Assembly: GCA_001464385.1 (NCBI GenBank)
Contig: LNFB01000250.1
Span: 1-53,849, forward strand
Length of the DNA stretch: 53,849 nt
Reading direction: 5' to 3'
Origin: Deltaproteobacteria bacterium Ga0077550
GTDB taxonomy: Bacteria > Myxococcota_A > Polyangia > Nannocystales > Nannocystaceae
Made by a program: the position numbers and the translations under genes. How positions within the stretch are numbered: the stretch's first letter is position 1; the number at the start of each line of letters is the position of its first letter. The notes under the pieces are model-generated. The model was not told where the DNA came from. It searched no databases and saw only the letters and a program-made list of their open reading frames with translations. Below are positions 1 to 8,377 of this stretch, piece by piece.

Positions 1-1
1 C

Positions 2-871
2 GCGCCGCCCCCGGGATCGACGCTGGTCCCGGGCACGACGCCGCCGCCCGGTGGATTCGCCGACGAGGATCCCGGTGACGACGCGGCGACCATCGCGTTG
101 CCGAGCCTCACCGACGCCGCGCGCATGGCCGAGACGCGCGGCCCCGCGTGGTCACCCCCGCCGACGCCCGCGGTCACGGGACAGACCGCGCCTCCGGGCG
201 CGATGCAGGCGGCACCCGCCGCGCCCGAGCCGGCCCGCGCACCGACCCGCGGGCGCGCACGCAAGGACGTGCGCTCCGGCGGCGTCCGCCTGGTGATGCT
301 GGGCTCGCGCGGCGAGTCCGTCGCGGAGCGCAGCATCGAGCCCGGCGGCTTCCTCGATCTCGGCCGCGAGGCCGGCCAGCCGTGGAGCGACGACACGTTC
401 ATCGAGCCGATGCACGCGCGCTTCATCGCCGTCGACGGCGGCGTGCGGGTCGAGGAGCTCGTGCCGACCGGCGCGGTGTTCCTGCGCATCCAGGGCCGAC
501 GTCCCCTCGGCGAGCACGATCAGGTGCGCGTCGGGCAGTCGTTGCTCACGTACCGCCGCCCCGAGGGCGACCCGAACGCCGGCCCGTGGGGCAGCGTCGT
601 CATGCACACCGCACCCGACGGGGCGATGCAGGTCATCCCCCTCGGCAACTCCGGCGTGACCGTCGGCCGCGAGTTCGGCGAGATCACGCTGCCGGCGGAC
701 ACCTTCGTGTCGAGCACGCACTGCCGCGTCGTCACCGATCCGACCGGCATCCACATCGAGGACCTCGAGAGCTCGAACGGCACCTACGTCCGAATGCGCA
801 GCGGGGAGCCGCTCGAGATCGGACAGTGCGTCCTGGTCGGCCAGACCCAGTTCGTGGTCCGCAAGGGCTGA
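2..871 (+). CDS. Two-FHA-domain protein (5' end outside window)
   Basis: The frame is open from the left edge, so the true start lies upstream; the TTG at 98 is only an internal codon. After a Pro/Ala-rich linker come two forkhead-associated domains. The first contains FLDLGREAG and MHARF. The second contains VTVGREFGE, STHCRV and ESSNGTYV, which are the conserved GR, SxxH and NG positions of a phosphothreonine-binding FHA domain. FHA proteins dock on phosphothreonine partners, usually substrates of Hanks-type kinases. No kinase is adjacent here, although two lie elsewhere in the window. The partner is unknown, and any N-terminal domain cannot be seen. Confidence 0.85.
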   Translation, partial: APPPGSTLVPGTTPPPGGFADEDPGDDAATIALPSLTDAARMAETRGPAWSPPPTPAVTGQTAPPGAMQAAPAAPEPARAPTRGRARKDVRSGGVRLVMLGSRGESVAERSIEPGGFLDLGREAGQPWSDDTFIEPMHARFIAVDGGVRVEELVPTGAVFLRIQGRRPLGEHDQVRVGQSLLTYRRPEGDPNAGPWGSVVMHTAPDGAMQVIPLGNSGVTVGREFGEITLPADTFVSSTHCRVVTDPTGIHIEDLESSNGTYVRMRSGEPLEIGQCVLVGQTQFVVRKG

Positions 872-901
872 CGACGAGCCAAAGGACGTCTCGTCCGCAG
901 C

Positions 902-1708
902 TCAGGTCGACGGTGCGGCCTTCACGTCGAGGTGGAGGCCGCATTCCTTCTTCGCCTCGTCCTCCCACCACCACCGGCCCTCGCGCTCGTGCTGGCCCGG
1001 CAGCACCGAGCGGGTGCAGGGCTCGCAGCCGATGCTGACGAAGCCGCGGGCGTGCAGCGGGTTGAACGGGATCTCGGACGCGCGGATCTCGTCCCAGACG
1101 TCGGCGCCGCTGCGCTGCGCGAGCGGGTTCCACTTCACCAACGGCAGGCCATCCTTGCCGACGAAGCGATCGTCGAGCTCGACGACGTCGAGCGCGGCGC
1201 GACTGTAGGGGTTCTGATCGCGGCGGCGCCCGGTGATCCACGCCCGGAGCCCGACCAGCGCGCGGCGCAGCGGCTCGACCTTGCGGATCTCGCAGCACTC
1301 GCCGTGGCCGTCGCGGTAGAACGAGAACAGGCCCTTGTCGCGGACGAGCGCGGTGACGGCGACCGTGTCGGGGAAGGCGACCTCGATGCGCACGCCGAAG
1401 TGCTGCTCGACGGTGTCGATGAAGCGGTAGGTCTCGGGGTGGAGGCGGCCGGTGTCGAGCGTGAACACGCGGAAGCTCCGGCCGGTGCGCCTCGCGTACT
1501 CGAGCAGCACCACGTCCTCGGCACCGCTGAACGAGATCGCGACGTCGTCCCCGAACTGCTCGAGCGCGCGATCGAGGATCGCCGCGGGGCTCGCGTGGGC
1601 GAGCTCGGACTGCCAGGCGGTGACGTCGGCGGCCCGATCGGAGGCCTTGGCGCGGGGAGCGGGCTCGTTCACCGGCGCATCGTCGCGCAAAACCGCGGCC
1701 GACGACAC
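902..1708 (-). CDS. cysH: Assimilatory APS reductase (phosphoadenylyl-sulfate reductase family)
   Basis: Reduces adenylyl sulfate to sulfite with thioredoxin as donor in cytoplasmic sulfate assimilation. With a GTG start at 1708 it is 268 aa. It shows the P-loop-like SFSGAEDV (about 59-66), TLDTGRLHPET (83-93) and GECCEIRK (136-143). The Cys pairs C138/C139 and C228/C231 (GCEPC) bind the 4Fe-4S cluster that marks the APS-using branch, and ECGLH at 255-259 holds the catalytic C-terminal cysteine. The frame stays open to an ATG at 1903, but that would overlap the divergent NUDIX gene and adds only Arg/Ser-rich sequence. GTG at 1672 is an alternative start. It is divergent from the NUDIX gene with a 46-bp spacer. 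No other sulfur genes are near. Confidence 0.88.
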   Translation of the reverse strand: MSSAAVLRDDAPVNEPAPRAKASDRAADVTAWQSELAHASPAAILDRALEQFGDDVAISFSGAEDVVLLEYARRTGRSFRVFTLDTGRLHPETYRFIDTVEQHFGVRIEVAFPDTVAVTALVRDKGLFSFYRDGHGECCEIRKVEPLRRALVGLRAWITGRRRDQNPYSRAALDVVELDDRFVGKDGLPLVKWNPLAQRSGADVWDEIRASEIPFNPLHARGFVSIGCEPCTRSVLPGQHEREGRWWWEDEAKKECGLHLDVKAAPST

Positions 1709-1754
1709 ACGCGCCACGCGACCCGGGTATCGTGCCGCAGACGGGAGCGAGCAC

Positions 1755-2456
1755 GTGCGCATCATCGATCTCGAGGTCCTCGACGAGGAATTCCACGGCG
1801 GCGACGGTGGCTTTCTCCGCGTGCGTCGGCTGCGCCTGCGCAACCGTCGAGACGACGGCACGCACTCGGGCGAGTACGTCTGCGACTTCGTCGTGCGACC
1901 CAAGGGGCCCGACGCGGTCGTCGTCGTGCTGTGGCGTCGCGCGATCCAGGGCGTCGAGGTGCTGCTGCGCGCGGGCCTGCGCCCGGCGCTGTGGTTCGGC
2001 CGCGACGCTCACACGCTGCCGGTGCCCGACGACGCGCGCACGATGTGGATGACCGAGGTCGTCGCGGGCATCCTCGAGCACGACGATCGCGGCGAGGACG
2101 GCGTGCGTCGTCGCGCCGCGATCGAGGCGTGGGAGGAGGCGGGCTATCGCGTCGACGCGTCCGCCGTCCGCTTCCTCGGCGCCGGGACGTTCCCGACCCC
2201 CGGCTCGATGCCCGAGAAGTACTGGCTCGTGGCCGCCGAGATCGCGGCCGACGCCGAGCAGGCCGAGGCCGAGGGCGACGGCAGCCCCATGGAGCATGGC
2301 GCCGTCACGCGCTGGTCGCCGCTCGACGAGGCGATCGCGGCGTGCGTCGCCGGTCGGATCACCGACGCGAAGACCGAGCTCGCGCTGCGCCGCCTGCGGG
2401 ACGAGGTGGGCGGCCTAGCAGGGCCGGGCAGCCGCGTGCTAGGTTCGTCGCGGTGA
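1755..2456 (+). CDS. NUDIX hydrolase, ADP-ribose/nucleoside-diphosphate-sugar pyrophosphatase type
   Basis: 233 aa from a GTG start preceded by GGGAG at 1743-1747. Central residues run EVVAGILEHDD, then RRAAIEAWEEAGYRV. This is a NUDIX box in which the two metal-binding glutamates (EE) and the following Gly are present. However, the Arg of the canonical REUXEE is Ile, and the spacing from the first Gly is longer than usual. The later stretch TFPTPGSMPEKYWLVAAE matches the PGS...E segment of ADP-ribose and GDP-mannose pyrophosphatases. The substrate cannot be set from sequence. The TGA stop overlaps the GTG start of the next gene (GTGA), so the two are probably translationally coupled. Confidence 0.75.
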   Translation: MRIIDLEVLDEEFHGGDGGFLRVRRLRLRNRRDDGTHSGEYVCDFVVRPKGPDAVVVVLWRRAIQGVEVLLRAGLRPALWFGRDAHTLPVPDDARTMWMTEVVAGILEHDDRGEDGVRRRAAIEAWEEAGYRVDASAVRFLGAGTFPTPGSMPEKYWLVAAEIAADAEQAEAEGDGSPMEHGAVTRWSPLDEAIAACVAGRITDAKTELALRRLRDEVGGLAGPGSRVLGSSR

Positions 2457-3325
2457 GACGGAACGCGCGTCACGGCTCGAGCCCCCGTCCCGCGCGGGTG
2501 TGCGCGGCGCTGCTGGCGATCGCCGCGTGCGGCTCGGGCCCGTCGAGCGCCTCGATCGGCCCGCAGGGCGGCATCATCTCGTCCGAAGACGACGGCCTGA
2601 CGATCGTGATTTGGCCGGGCGCGCTCGGTCGCTTCGAGGACTTCGAGATCGTCCCCAGCCAGATGGCGCCCGAGTCCTTCGGCCAGGCGTACCGCGTGCG
2701 GCCGAACGTCGAGCTCGCCGTGGGGGCCGAGATCATCCTGCGCGGGGACCTGCCCAACCAGCTGTCCAAGACGCGCATCGGCTCGCTCGGCGCCGATGAC
2801 GTCGCCTCGGGCGAGATCGAGTGGACGCACCTGCCGTACCTCAGCCAGTCGATCGACGAGAAGGCGAGCACGGTCCACAGCCACGATTCCCGCATCGCGC
2901 TCTACTACGCAATCCTCGACGACGGCGTGCCGGGCAGCGACGACTCGGCCGGCGACGAGTCCAGCAGTGACGATGGATCCACCGACCCGACCGATCCGAC
3001 CGGCGTGCCCACGACGTCGTACGCCGCCGACATCGCGCCGCTGTGGGAGCCGACGTGCACGATGGCCAACTGCCACGGAACGCCGGCCTCGGGCGGGCTC
3101 ACGCTCACCGGCGACAGCTACGCGGCGCTGGTCGACGCGGACGCGGCGATCAACGGCGCGTACACCCGCGTCATCCCCGGGGACGCCGACGGCAGCCTGC
3201 TCGTGCAGAAGCTCGAGGGCACCATGCCCGGCGACGCCGGCACGCCGATGCCGCCGGCCGGTGGATTCCCGGCCGCCTCGATCGCGCTGATCCGGACGTG
3301 GATCGGCGAGGGCTGCCCGCCGTAG
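2453..3325 (+). CDS. Lipoprotein with CxxxxCH heme-like motif
   Basis: 290 aa from GTG 2453, overlapping the NUDIX stop by 4 bp. The N-terminus is Arg-rich, then hydrophobic (VCAALLAIAAC), giving a lipobox near residue 25. The first half resembles a small beta-domain (GPQGGIISSEDDGLTIVIWP). A Ser/Asp/Thr/Pro linker follows, then a C-terminal domain with CTMANCHG. That C-x4-CH form is common in myxobacterial cytochrome-c-like surface proteins, in place of CxxCH. The later VIPGDADGSLLVQKLEG and MPPAG segments are typical of the same Planctomycete/Myxococcota cytochrome-like domains. Function is unknown; an outer-surface redox or carbohydrate-related role is only inference. Confidence 0.7.
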   Translation: MRRNARHGSSPRPARVCAALLAIAACGSGPSSASIGPQGGIISSEDDGLTIVIWPGALGRFEDFEIVPSQMAPESFGQAYRVRPNVELAVGAEIILRGDLPNQLSKTRIGSLGADDVASGEIEWTHLPYLSQSIDEKASTVHSHDSRIALYYAILDDGVPGSDDSAGDESSSDDGSTDPTDPTGVPTTSYAADIAPLWEPTCTMANCHGTPASGGLTLTGDSYAALVDADAAINGAYTRVIPGDADGSLLVQKLEGTMPGDAGTPMPPAGGFPAASIALIRTWIGEGCPP

Positions 3326-3333
3326 GGCAGCCC
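3310..3333. terminator. Bidirectional hairpin between convergent genes
   Basis: GGGCTGCCC at 3310-3318 pairs perfectly with GGGCAGCCC at 3325-3333 around a 6-nt loop. The stem spans the TAG stop (3323-3325) of the upstream gene and lies 8 bp before the stop of the convergent gene. There is no T-tract, as is usual in such GC-rich genomes. Termination is inferred from position and stem strength. Confidence 0.55.
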
Positions 3334-3340
3334 CGCGCCG

Positions 3341-5599
3341 CTAACCGCTGATGGTGATGCCCTCGGCGCTGCACGACCAGGAGTAGTCGGTGCCGAGGAT
3401 CTGCTCGCCCAGGACCTCGCACAGCTCATTCATGCTGGTCCCCGGCACGACGAGGATCGGGTCGTCGGCGGGATCCTGATCGCGGCTCGGGGCGCCGGCG
3501 AGGAGGAACTGCGGCGAGTTGAACAGCACGCCGGCGTACAGCCGTGCGGCGGCGGCGAGCTCGGCCGCGCCCAGGCCCGCGGTGGCGGTGTCGAGCGAGA
3601 TCCCCATCACGCCGGCGATCGCGTCGGTCTCGCCCCCGGCCTCGATCGAGGTCTCGGTGATGATGCGATCCTTGAGCGCGGCCGCGACGTCGCGCACCGT
3701 CGCGCCGGACGTGCCGATCGCGACGTCGACGAGCTGCGTGATGTAGTCGGCGTCGGCGCATGCGCCCCCGAGCGGACCGGTGCAGTCGCCCCCGAACGGG
3801 ATCGGCTGACCCGGTGCCGTCTCGAGCTCCCAGTGCAGCAGGCCGGTGAAGTCGACGCCGCTGTAGCCGCTCTCGCTGTCGTTGAGGAACACGCCGGTGT
3901 CCCGCAGGAAGTCGAGCATGCCCGGACCCTCGTCGCAGACGCCGGTGCCCGCGCCGCAGTTGACCCCCGGCACCTCGTCGGTGGCCTCGGACGGGCCGAA
4001 CCGCTGCGGACGATCCCACCACATCGAGTACGACAGCGAGTCGAGCAGCACCATCGCCGAGTAGCGGTGCAGGGAGTCCCCGACGCCGTTGCCCCGCGCG
4101 CTCGGATCCGTCGACCCCTTGGTGAACGGATCGAAGATCGCCGGCATGTGGTACGGCGTCGTCGAACCGCACGCGTCGGGCGTGGCCTGGTTGAAGAACG
4201 GGACCGTGGTGGCCGCGGCCAGCAGGTTGCGCAGCGAGTAGCGGTTGTCCGCGAACGTCTGCGCGAGCGACTGCATGATGTCGCGCTGGGTCTCGTTGCG
4301 GGGGAAGTTGTTCGCGACCGTGAGCGGGAAGCCCATCGCCTCGCGCCACACCCGGTTGGCGATGTTGGCCGAGTACAGCCACGCGAAGCCGGCGTCGTTG
4401 TCCATGACCGTGCCGTCGTCGGCCATCGCGAGGCCGTCGTCGTACAGCGCCTGGAAGCCGGCGCGCATGTGGTCGTCGAGCTGCACGACGGTGGCGCCGA
4501 CCGGGTACTGGACCATCATGAAGCCCGGCTCGGGCAGCAGGGTGTCCGCTTCGCCGGCGTCGAAGCGGAACGTGCCGCACGACTCGTCCATGCCCCACGC
4601 GAGGTCGTTGCCGTCCGGCGGCGGGTTCTCGTACTCGATCGGCTCGCCCGACGACGGGATCGGATCGCTCGGCGACAGCCACGGCGTCGACGAGAAGCCG
4701 AAGTGGCGGAACACCGCGTGGGCCCGCGGCGCGTTGGGCACCGCGGCGTCGGGGCCGTAGGTCGCCAGCTCGACGTTGCCCGGCAGCGGCCAGTGCCGAT
4801 CGAAGTCCGGGTCGGGCGAGTCGGTGACCGACATCTCGGTGCGATGGCAGTCCATGCACTCGGTGAAGCGGCCCAGGTATGCCGACTCGAAGACCTTGCC
4901 GTAGTTGGCGACGTTGGCGGTCTCGAGCTCGGCGTGGGTGACGTTGCCGGCGAGCAGCGGCGCCGAGTGGCGCGCGTAGAGATCCGCGCGGTACGCCGGG
5001 GTGATGTCGTCGAGCAGCAGCGCGCTGTAGACCACGTCGCCGAGGCGGAAGTCGGCGTCGTACTGCGCCGAGGCCGGGTTGTCGCGGATGAACGTCGCGA
5101 GCTCGGGGCCGTTGGCCTCGTCGCCGAACTGGTCGTAGCAGAGCTCGTTGCGGCGGTCGGCGCTGACGTTGATGCGCAGCTGCTCGTAGATCCACTGCTT
5201 CCAGCGATCGAGGTACAGATCGCCGCTCGCGAGCCCGAACGCGACGACGCGGCGGCCGTCCACGTCCATCGCGTCGAGCTGCTCGACCATCTGCGCGAGC
5301 AGCCGCGCCTCGCGGATGCCCTCGGGACGCCGGCCCTGGATGAGCGGGATGACGCGCTTGGCCCACGCCTCGTGGCCCGCATCGCAGAGCTCGGCCTCTT
5401 CGCCGGGCGGGGGCGGCTCGCCGCCGTCCTCGCCGGAGGTCAGCCACTCGCCCGGCTCGGAGTCGCCGGCGCTGTCGCTGTCGAAGCCGGACGCCGACAC
5501 CGACGGGCTGCCGCCGTTGTTGCATCCCGTGAGGCCGAGCGCCAGCGATGGCGCGACGGCGAGGCACAGGAGACGAAGGGAGTCTGATCTCGTGGTCAT
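3341..5599 (-). CDS. Large lipoprotein with cytochrome-like motif (DUF1592/DUF1588-style)
   Basis: 752 aa. The signal ends in LALGLTGC (lipobox about residue 26), followed by a Ser/Asp/Gly linker. A single CMDCH heme-attachment motif sits near residue 250. The stretch RYSLRNLLAAATTVPFFNQ is typical of the Planctomycete-style cytochrome/DUF1549-DUF1592 superfamily that is paired with DUF1501 proteins. The gene lies 19 bp downstream of the DUF1501 gene, with a purine-rich GAAGGAAGGA ahead of the ATG. The likely location is the outer membrane or periplasm. The biochemical role of these pairs is not established; degradation of complex polymers is a common guess. The exact DUF assignment is from memory and needs a profile search. 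Confidence 0.65.
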   Translation of the reverse strand: MTTRSDSLRLLCLAVAPSLALGLTGCNNGGSPSVSASGFDSDSAGDSEPGEWLTSGEDGGEPPPPGEEAELCDAGHEAWAKRVIPLIQGRRPEGIREARLLAQMVEQLDAMDVDGRRVVAFGLASGDLYLDRWKQWIYEQLRINVSADRRNELCYDQFGDEANGPELATFIRDNPASAQYDADFRLGDVVYSALLLDDITPAYRADLYARHSAPLLAGNVTHAELETANVANYGKVFESAYLGRFTECMDCHRTEMSVTDSPDPDFDRHWPLPGNVELATYGPDAAVPNAPRAHAVFRHFGFSSTPWLSPSDPIPSSGEPIEYENPPPDGNDLAWGMDESCGTFRFDAGEADTLLPEPGFMMVQYPVGATVVQLDDHMRAGFQALYDDGLAMADDGTVMDNDAGFAWLYSANIANRVWREAMGFPLTVANNFPRNETQRDIMQSLAQTFADNRYSLRNLLAAATTVPFFNQATPDACGSTTPYHMPAIFDPFTKGSTDPSARGNGVGDSLHRYSAMVLLDSLSYSMWWDRPQRFGPSEATDEVPGVNCGAGTGVCDEGPGMLDFLRDTGVFLNDSESGYSGVDFTGLLHWELETAPGQPIPFGGDCTGPLGGACADADYITQLVDVAIGTSGATVRDVAAALKDRIITETSIEAGGETDAIAGVMGISLDTATAGLGAAELAAAARLYAGVLFNSPQFLLAGAPSRDQDPADDPILVVPGTSMNELCEVLGEQILGTDYSWSCSAEGITISG

Positions 5600-5618
5600 G
5601 TCGAGTGTCGTCCTTCCT

Positions 5619-7202
5619 TCAGCTGATCCCGAGGTAGGTGCCGCGGACGCGTTCGATCGCCGCGATCTCGTCGTCGACCCCGCCGCGGACGTCGCCGACG
5701 GCGAACGACTGCGACGAGAACGGGTAGATGCCCATCGCCTGCATCGTCATGATGCGGTTCTCGGCCGGGGTCACGTAGTCGACGGCGTAGCCGTCCTCGC
5801 TCATCTCGGGCTCGGAGCCCGGCAGGTAGCCGATGCGGCCGTAGCAGCCGGGGTCGCGCACGGGCCCGCCGATGAACAGCGTGATGTAGCCCCACGGCCA
5901 GTGGTTGGTGCCGGTCTGCCCGGCTTGCAGCTGCCGGTGCGGCGTGCGGCCGAACTCGGTGTTCAGCACGATCATCGTGGTGTCGAGGTTGATCTGCCCC
6001 GGGCCGTCGCCGATGATCTCCGCCAGCGCCGCCAGCGTGTGGGTGATGTTCTGCGACGCGAACGCGCTGTGGAACGTGTGGCTGTCGTGGCCACCGGTCG
6101 GCGTCGGGTTGATGCCCGTGTCGACCCAGAGCACGTAGCGGGCCTGGCTGTCCTCGCGCGTGAGGAGGTTGGCGGCGAGGCGGGCCTGCATGCGCGGCAT
6201 GTCGAGGCCGGTGCCCGCAGCGCCGCCGCATTCGGGCGGCATCGGGGCGCCGATCGGGGCGAACTGCTCGTTGGTGAGGATGGCCTGCAGGTCGGGCGCG
6301 GAGCGCCGCGCGAAGTCGGCGAACTCGTAGTTGGCGCGCTCGGCCGAGCGGGTCGGTGAGCCGAGGCCGCCGACGCGGAAGCGGGCCTCGTACTGCTGGC
6401 GGTAGTAGGTGATCGCGCGGTCGAACGACGCCGGGTCGACCGGGCCCGTGCGCGCGAGCAGGGCGGTGAGCGGCGAGTTCGGGGCCACCACGACACCGAG
6501 CGGTCGCGCCGAGCCGGGGTGGAACCCGACCGCGGACGCGGCCTGGGTGTTGAACCCGACCGCGCCGGGGAACAGGATGTACGAGTACGGGGTCGTGCGC
6601 GCGCCGCCGCCGGCCTCCGGGTTCTCGCTGTAGTAGCGCTGGATCGCGGTGCCGATGCCGGCGAGGCGCGGCGCGCCGAGGCGATCGCCCGTGAAGCACA
6701 GCGGGTTGGCGCCCTCGTGCGCGACGTTGTCGTGGCGCTGCACGACCACGCGCATCCGCGACAGGATGTCGGGCCGGTTGCGGAACGGCACCGTCCACGG
6801 CCCGAGGAACAGCGGCACGCCGTCGCCGTCGCTGATCCCCGACTCGACCCACAGCGGCTCGCCGTCGTAGTTGCACGCGGCGAAGCGCTCGTCGCGGTTG
6901 AGCTGCGGCGGGTCGCCGAAGTCACCGGCCTCGGGCGAGAACTGGTGGACGTACCGCAGGTCGTCGTTCCAGTCGGGCACCGTGTAGAACGTGTCCCACG
7001 GGCTGAGCCCGCCGTTGATCTGGACCTCGAGCACGTTGCTCGCGATCCGATCGTCGGGCAGCCGCAGATCGAGGCGGTCGCTGGGCCACGCGCCCCAGCC
7101 GGCCGCCCGCGCCCCGCGGGGAAACTTCAAGATCCCGAAGACGCCCGCGGCCGCCGCGGCGCTCGCCGTGCCTGCTGTTCGGAGGAAGCTTCTGCGTTTC
7201 AT
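5619..7202 (-). CDS. DUF1501 family Tat-exported protein (sulfatase-like fold)
   Basis: 527 aa. It starts MKRRSFLRTAG, a twin-arginine signal with an Ala-rich h-region, so it is probably exported folded. Internal features fit the DUF1501/alkaline-phosphatase-like superfamily: QINGGLSPWDTF, a long central alpha/beta region, GGHDSHTFHSAF (about residue 370), TTMIVLNTEFGRTP (about 405) and NHWPWGYITLFIGG. The last three resemble the metal-site blocks of that family (GxxDxH, EFGRTP, DH/NHW). It is second in a three-gene minus-strand operon, 21 bp after the upstream lipoprotein and 19 bp before the heme-motif lipoprotein. The substrate is unknown. Confidence 0.8.
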   Translation of the reverse strand: MKRRSFLRTAGTASAAAAAGVFGILKFPRGARAAGWGAWPSDRLDLRLPDDRIASNVLEVQINGGLSPWDTFYTVPDWNDDLRYVHQFSPEAGDFGDPPQLNRDERFAACNYDGEPLWVESGISDGDGVPLFLGPWTVPFRNRPDILSRMRVVVQRHDNVAHEGANPLCFTGDRLGAPRLAGIGTAIQRYYSENPEAGGGARTTPYSYILFPGAVGFNTQAASAVGFHPGSARPLGVVVAPNSPLTALLARTGPVDPASFDRAITYYRQQYEARFRVGGLGSPTRSAERANYEFADFARRSAPDLQAILTNEQFAPIGAPMPPECGGAAGTGLDMPRMQARLAANLLTREDSQARYVLWVDTGINPTPTGGHDSHTFHSAFASQNITHTLAALAEIIGDGPGQINLDTTMIVLNTEFGRTPHRQLQAGQTGTNHWPWGYITLFIGGPVRDPGCYGRIGYLPGSEPEMSEDGYAVDYVTPAENRIMTMQAMGIYPFSSQSFAVGDVRGGVDDEIAAIERVRGTYLGIS

Positions 7203-7223
7203 GGTTTCTTGGCCTCTCGCGAC

Positions 7224-8207
7224 TCACATCGCGGCCGCGGCGATGAGGTCGAAGTAACCCCGTCGCTCGTACCGCGTGACGACCTTGACGCCGCCTTCGG
7301 CGAAGGGAATGCGCTCGATCCGCTCGCGCGCGACCGAGATCGTGATCGGGCCGGGCTCGAGCAGGGCGAGCGCGTCGGCCGGGATGTCGTAGCGACCGTC
7401 GTCCTCGGCGCGGATCGTGAACATGCGGTTCAGATCGTCCCAGACGCGGATGATCATGCGGTCGCGCGAGCCGCCCTGGCCGTCCCACTCGACCTGCAGG
7501 TCGTCGCCCTGCGGGATCTCGGCGTTGTAGGACTCGAACGCCGGCTCGGAGATCGCGAACTCGACGGGCGCCTCGACCGGCCCGAGCAGCACCTGGGTCG
7601 GGAACAGCTCGCCGCCGTACATCACCAGGTCGTAGTCGGCGCCGGGGATCCAGTCGGTGGGCTGCGCGATGCACTCCTCGACGGTGCTCGCGTTCGTGGA
7701 GGCGTAGACGGGGTAGAGGTCGAGCGCGTTGCCGACGTGCAGCAGGCACGCGAGCACCTCGGCGTCGCCGGACGCGAGCTTGAACGCGGTGCCGGCCTCG
7801 CTCCACTCGTCGCGGTCGCCCCAGTCGAAGCCCGCGGGGATGTCGTTCTGCTCGAGGACGTCGTCGTCCTCGGGCGGCAGCGGGAACGCGGTCTGCAGCG
7901 CGAACACCGAGTAGAAGTCGTCGATCTCCTCGACGCGCGCCTCGTCGGTGTGCCACGCCCCCGCGATGCCGATGTTGTCGCGGCCCGTGAGCGCGTCGGC
8001 GGGGTAGAACGAGAACGTCAGGATCCCGCGGAGCTCACCGTCGCCCCAGCTCTCGACGCCGTCGTCGGGCCCGCCGTCGTCGTGGAGCGCCTCGCTGAGG
8101 AAGCCCGACTCATCGGACTCGCCGAGGCCCGGCTCGTCGGAGGCACAGCCGGCCGCGCCGAGCAGGGCGAAGGCAGTCGTCGCGAGGATGGCTTCGGGCG
8201 TTCGCAC
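7224..8207 (-). CDS. Lipoprotein of unknown function, first gene of the DUF1501 operon
   Basis: 327 aa from a GTG at 8207. This start gives a short n-region and the lipobox LLGAAGC (Cys about 20). The frame continues upstream but encodes only low-complexity Arg-rich sequence. The mature part is acidic, with EQNDIPAGFDWGDRDEWSEAG and several Tyr/Trp-rich beta-like stretches, and I do not recognise a family. It probably travels with the DUF1501 and heme-motif proteins to the cell surface, being followed by them at about 20-bp spacings. Confidence 0.65.
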   Translation of the reverse strand: MRTPEAILATTAFALLGAAGCASDEPGLGESDESGFLSEALHDDGGPDDGVESWGDGELRGILTFSFYPADALTGRDNIGIAGAWHTDEARVEEIDDFYSVFALQTAFPLPPEDDDVLEQNDIPAGFDWGDRDEWSEAGTAFKLASGDAEVLACLLHVGNALDLYPVYASTNASTVEECIAQPTDWIPGADYDLVMYGGELFPTQVLLGPVEAPVEFAISEPAFESYNAEIPQGDDLQVEWDGQGGSRDRMIIRVWDDLNRMFTIRAEDDGRYDIPADALALLEPGPITISVARERIERIPFAEGGVKVVTRYERRGYFDLIAAAAM

Positions 8208-8377
8208 GGGAGGCTTACCTGGTCGCACACCGAGGAAAACAGCATCCCGGGCGCCGTGCAAGCCTTTGGCCCGTGAATCGGGGGTAAGCCGATGCGCAGC
8301 GAATGCGTCACCGGCGGCGGTCCTGGCGGCGCTGGCGCCCCGCGGTCGGGACCGCGCGGCCAAGGGGCGTGGCGCGT

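Noticed and set aside
873..895. GACGAG / CTCGTC stem between the FHA and APS reductase genes
   Set aside because: Only 6 bp with an 11-nt loop and no T-run; too weak to call as a terminator.
1709..1903. Longer APS reductase starting at ATG 1903
   Set aside because: It would overlap the divergent NUDIX gene and adds Ser/Arg-rich residues with no family match.
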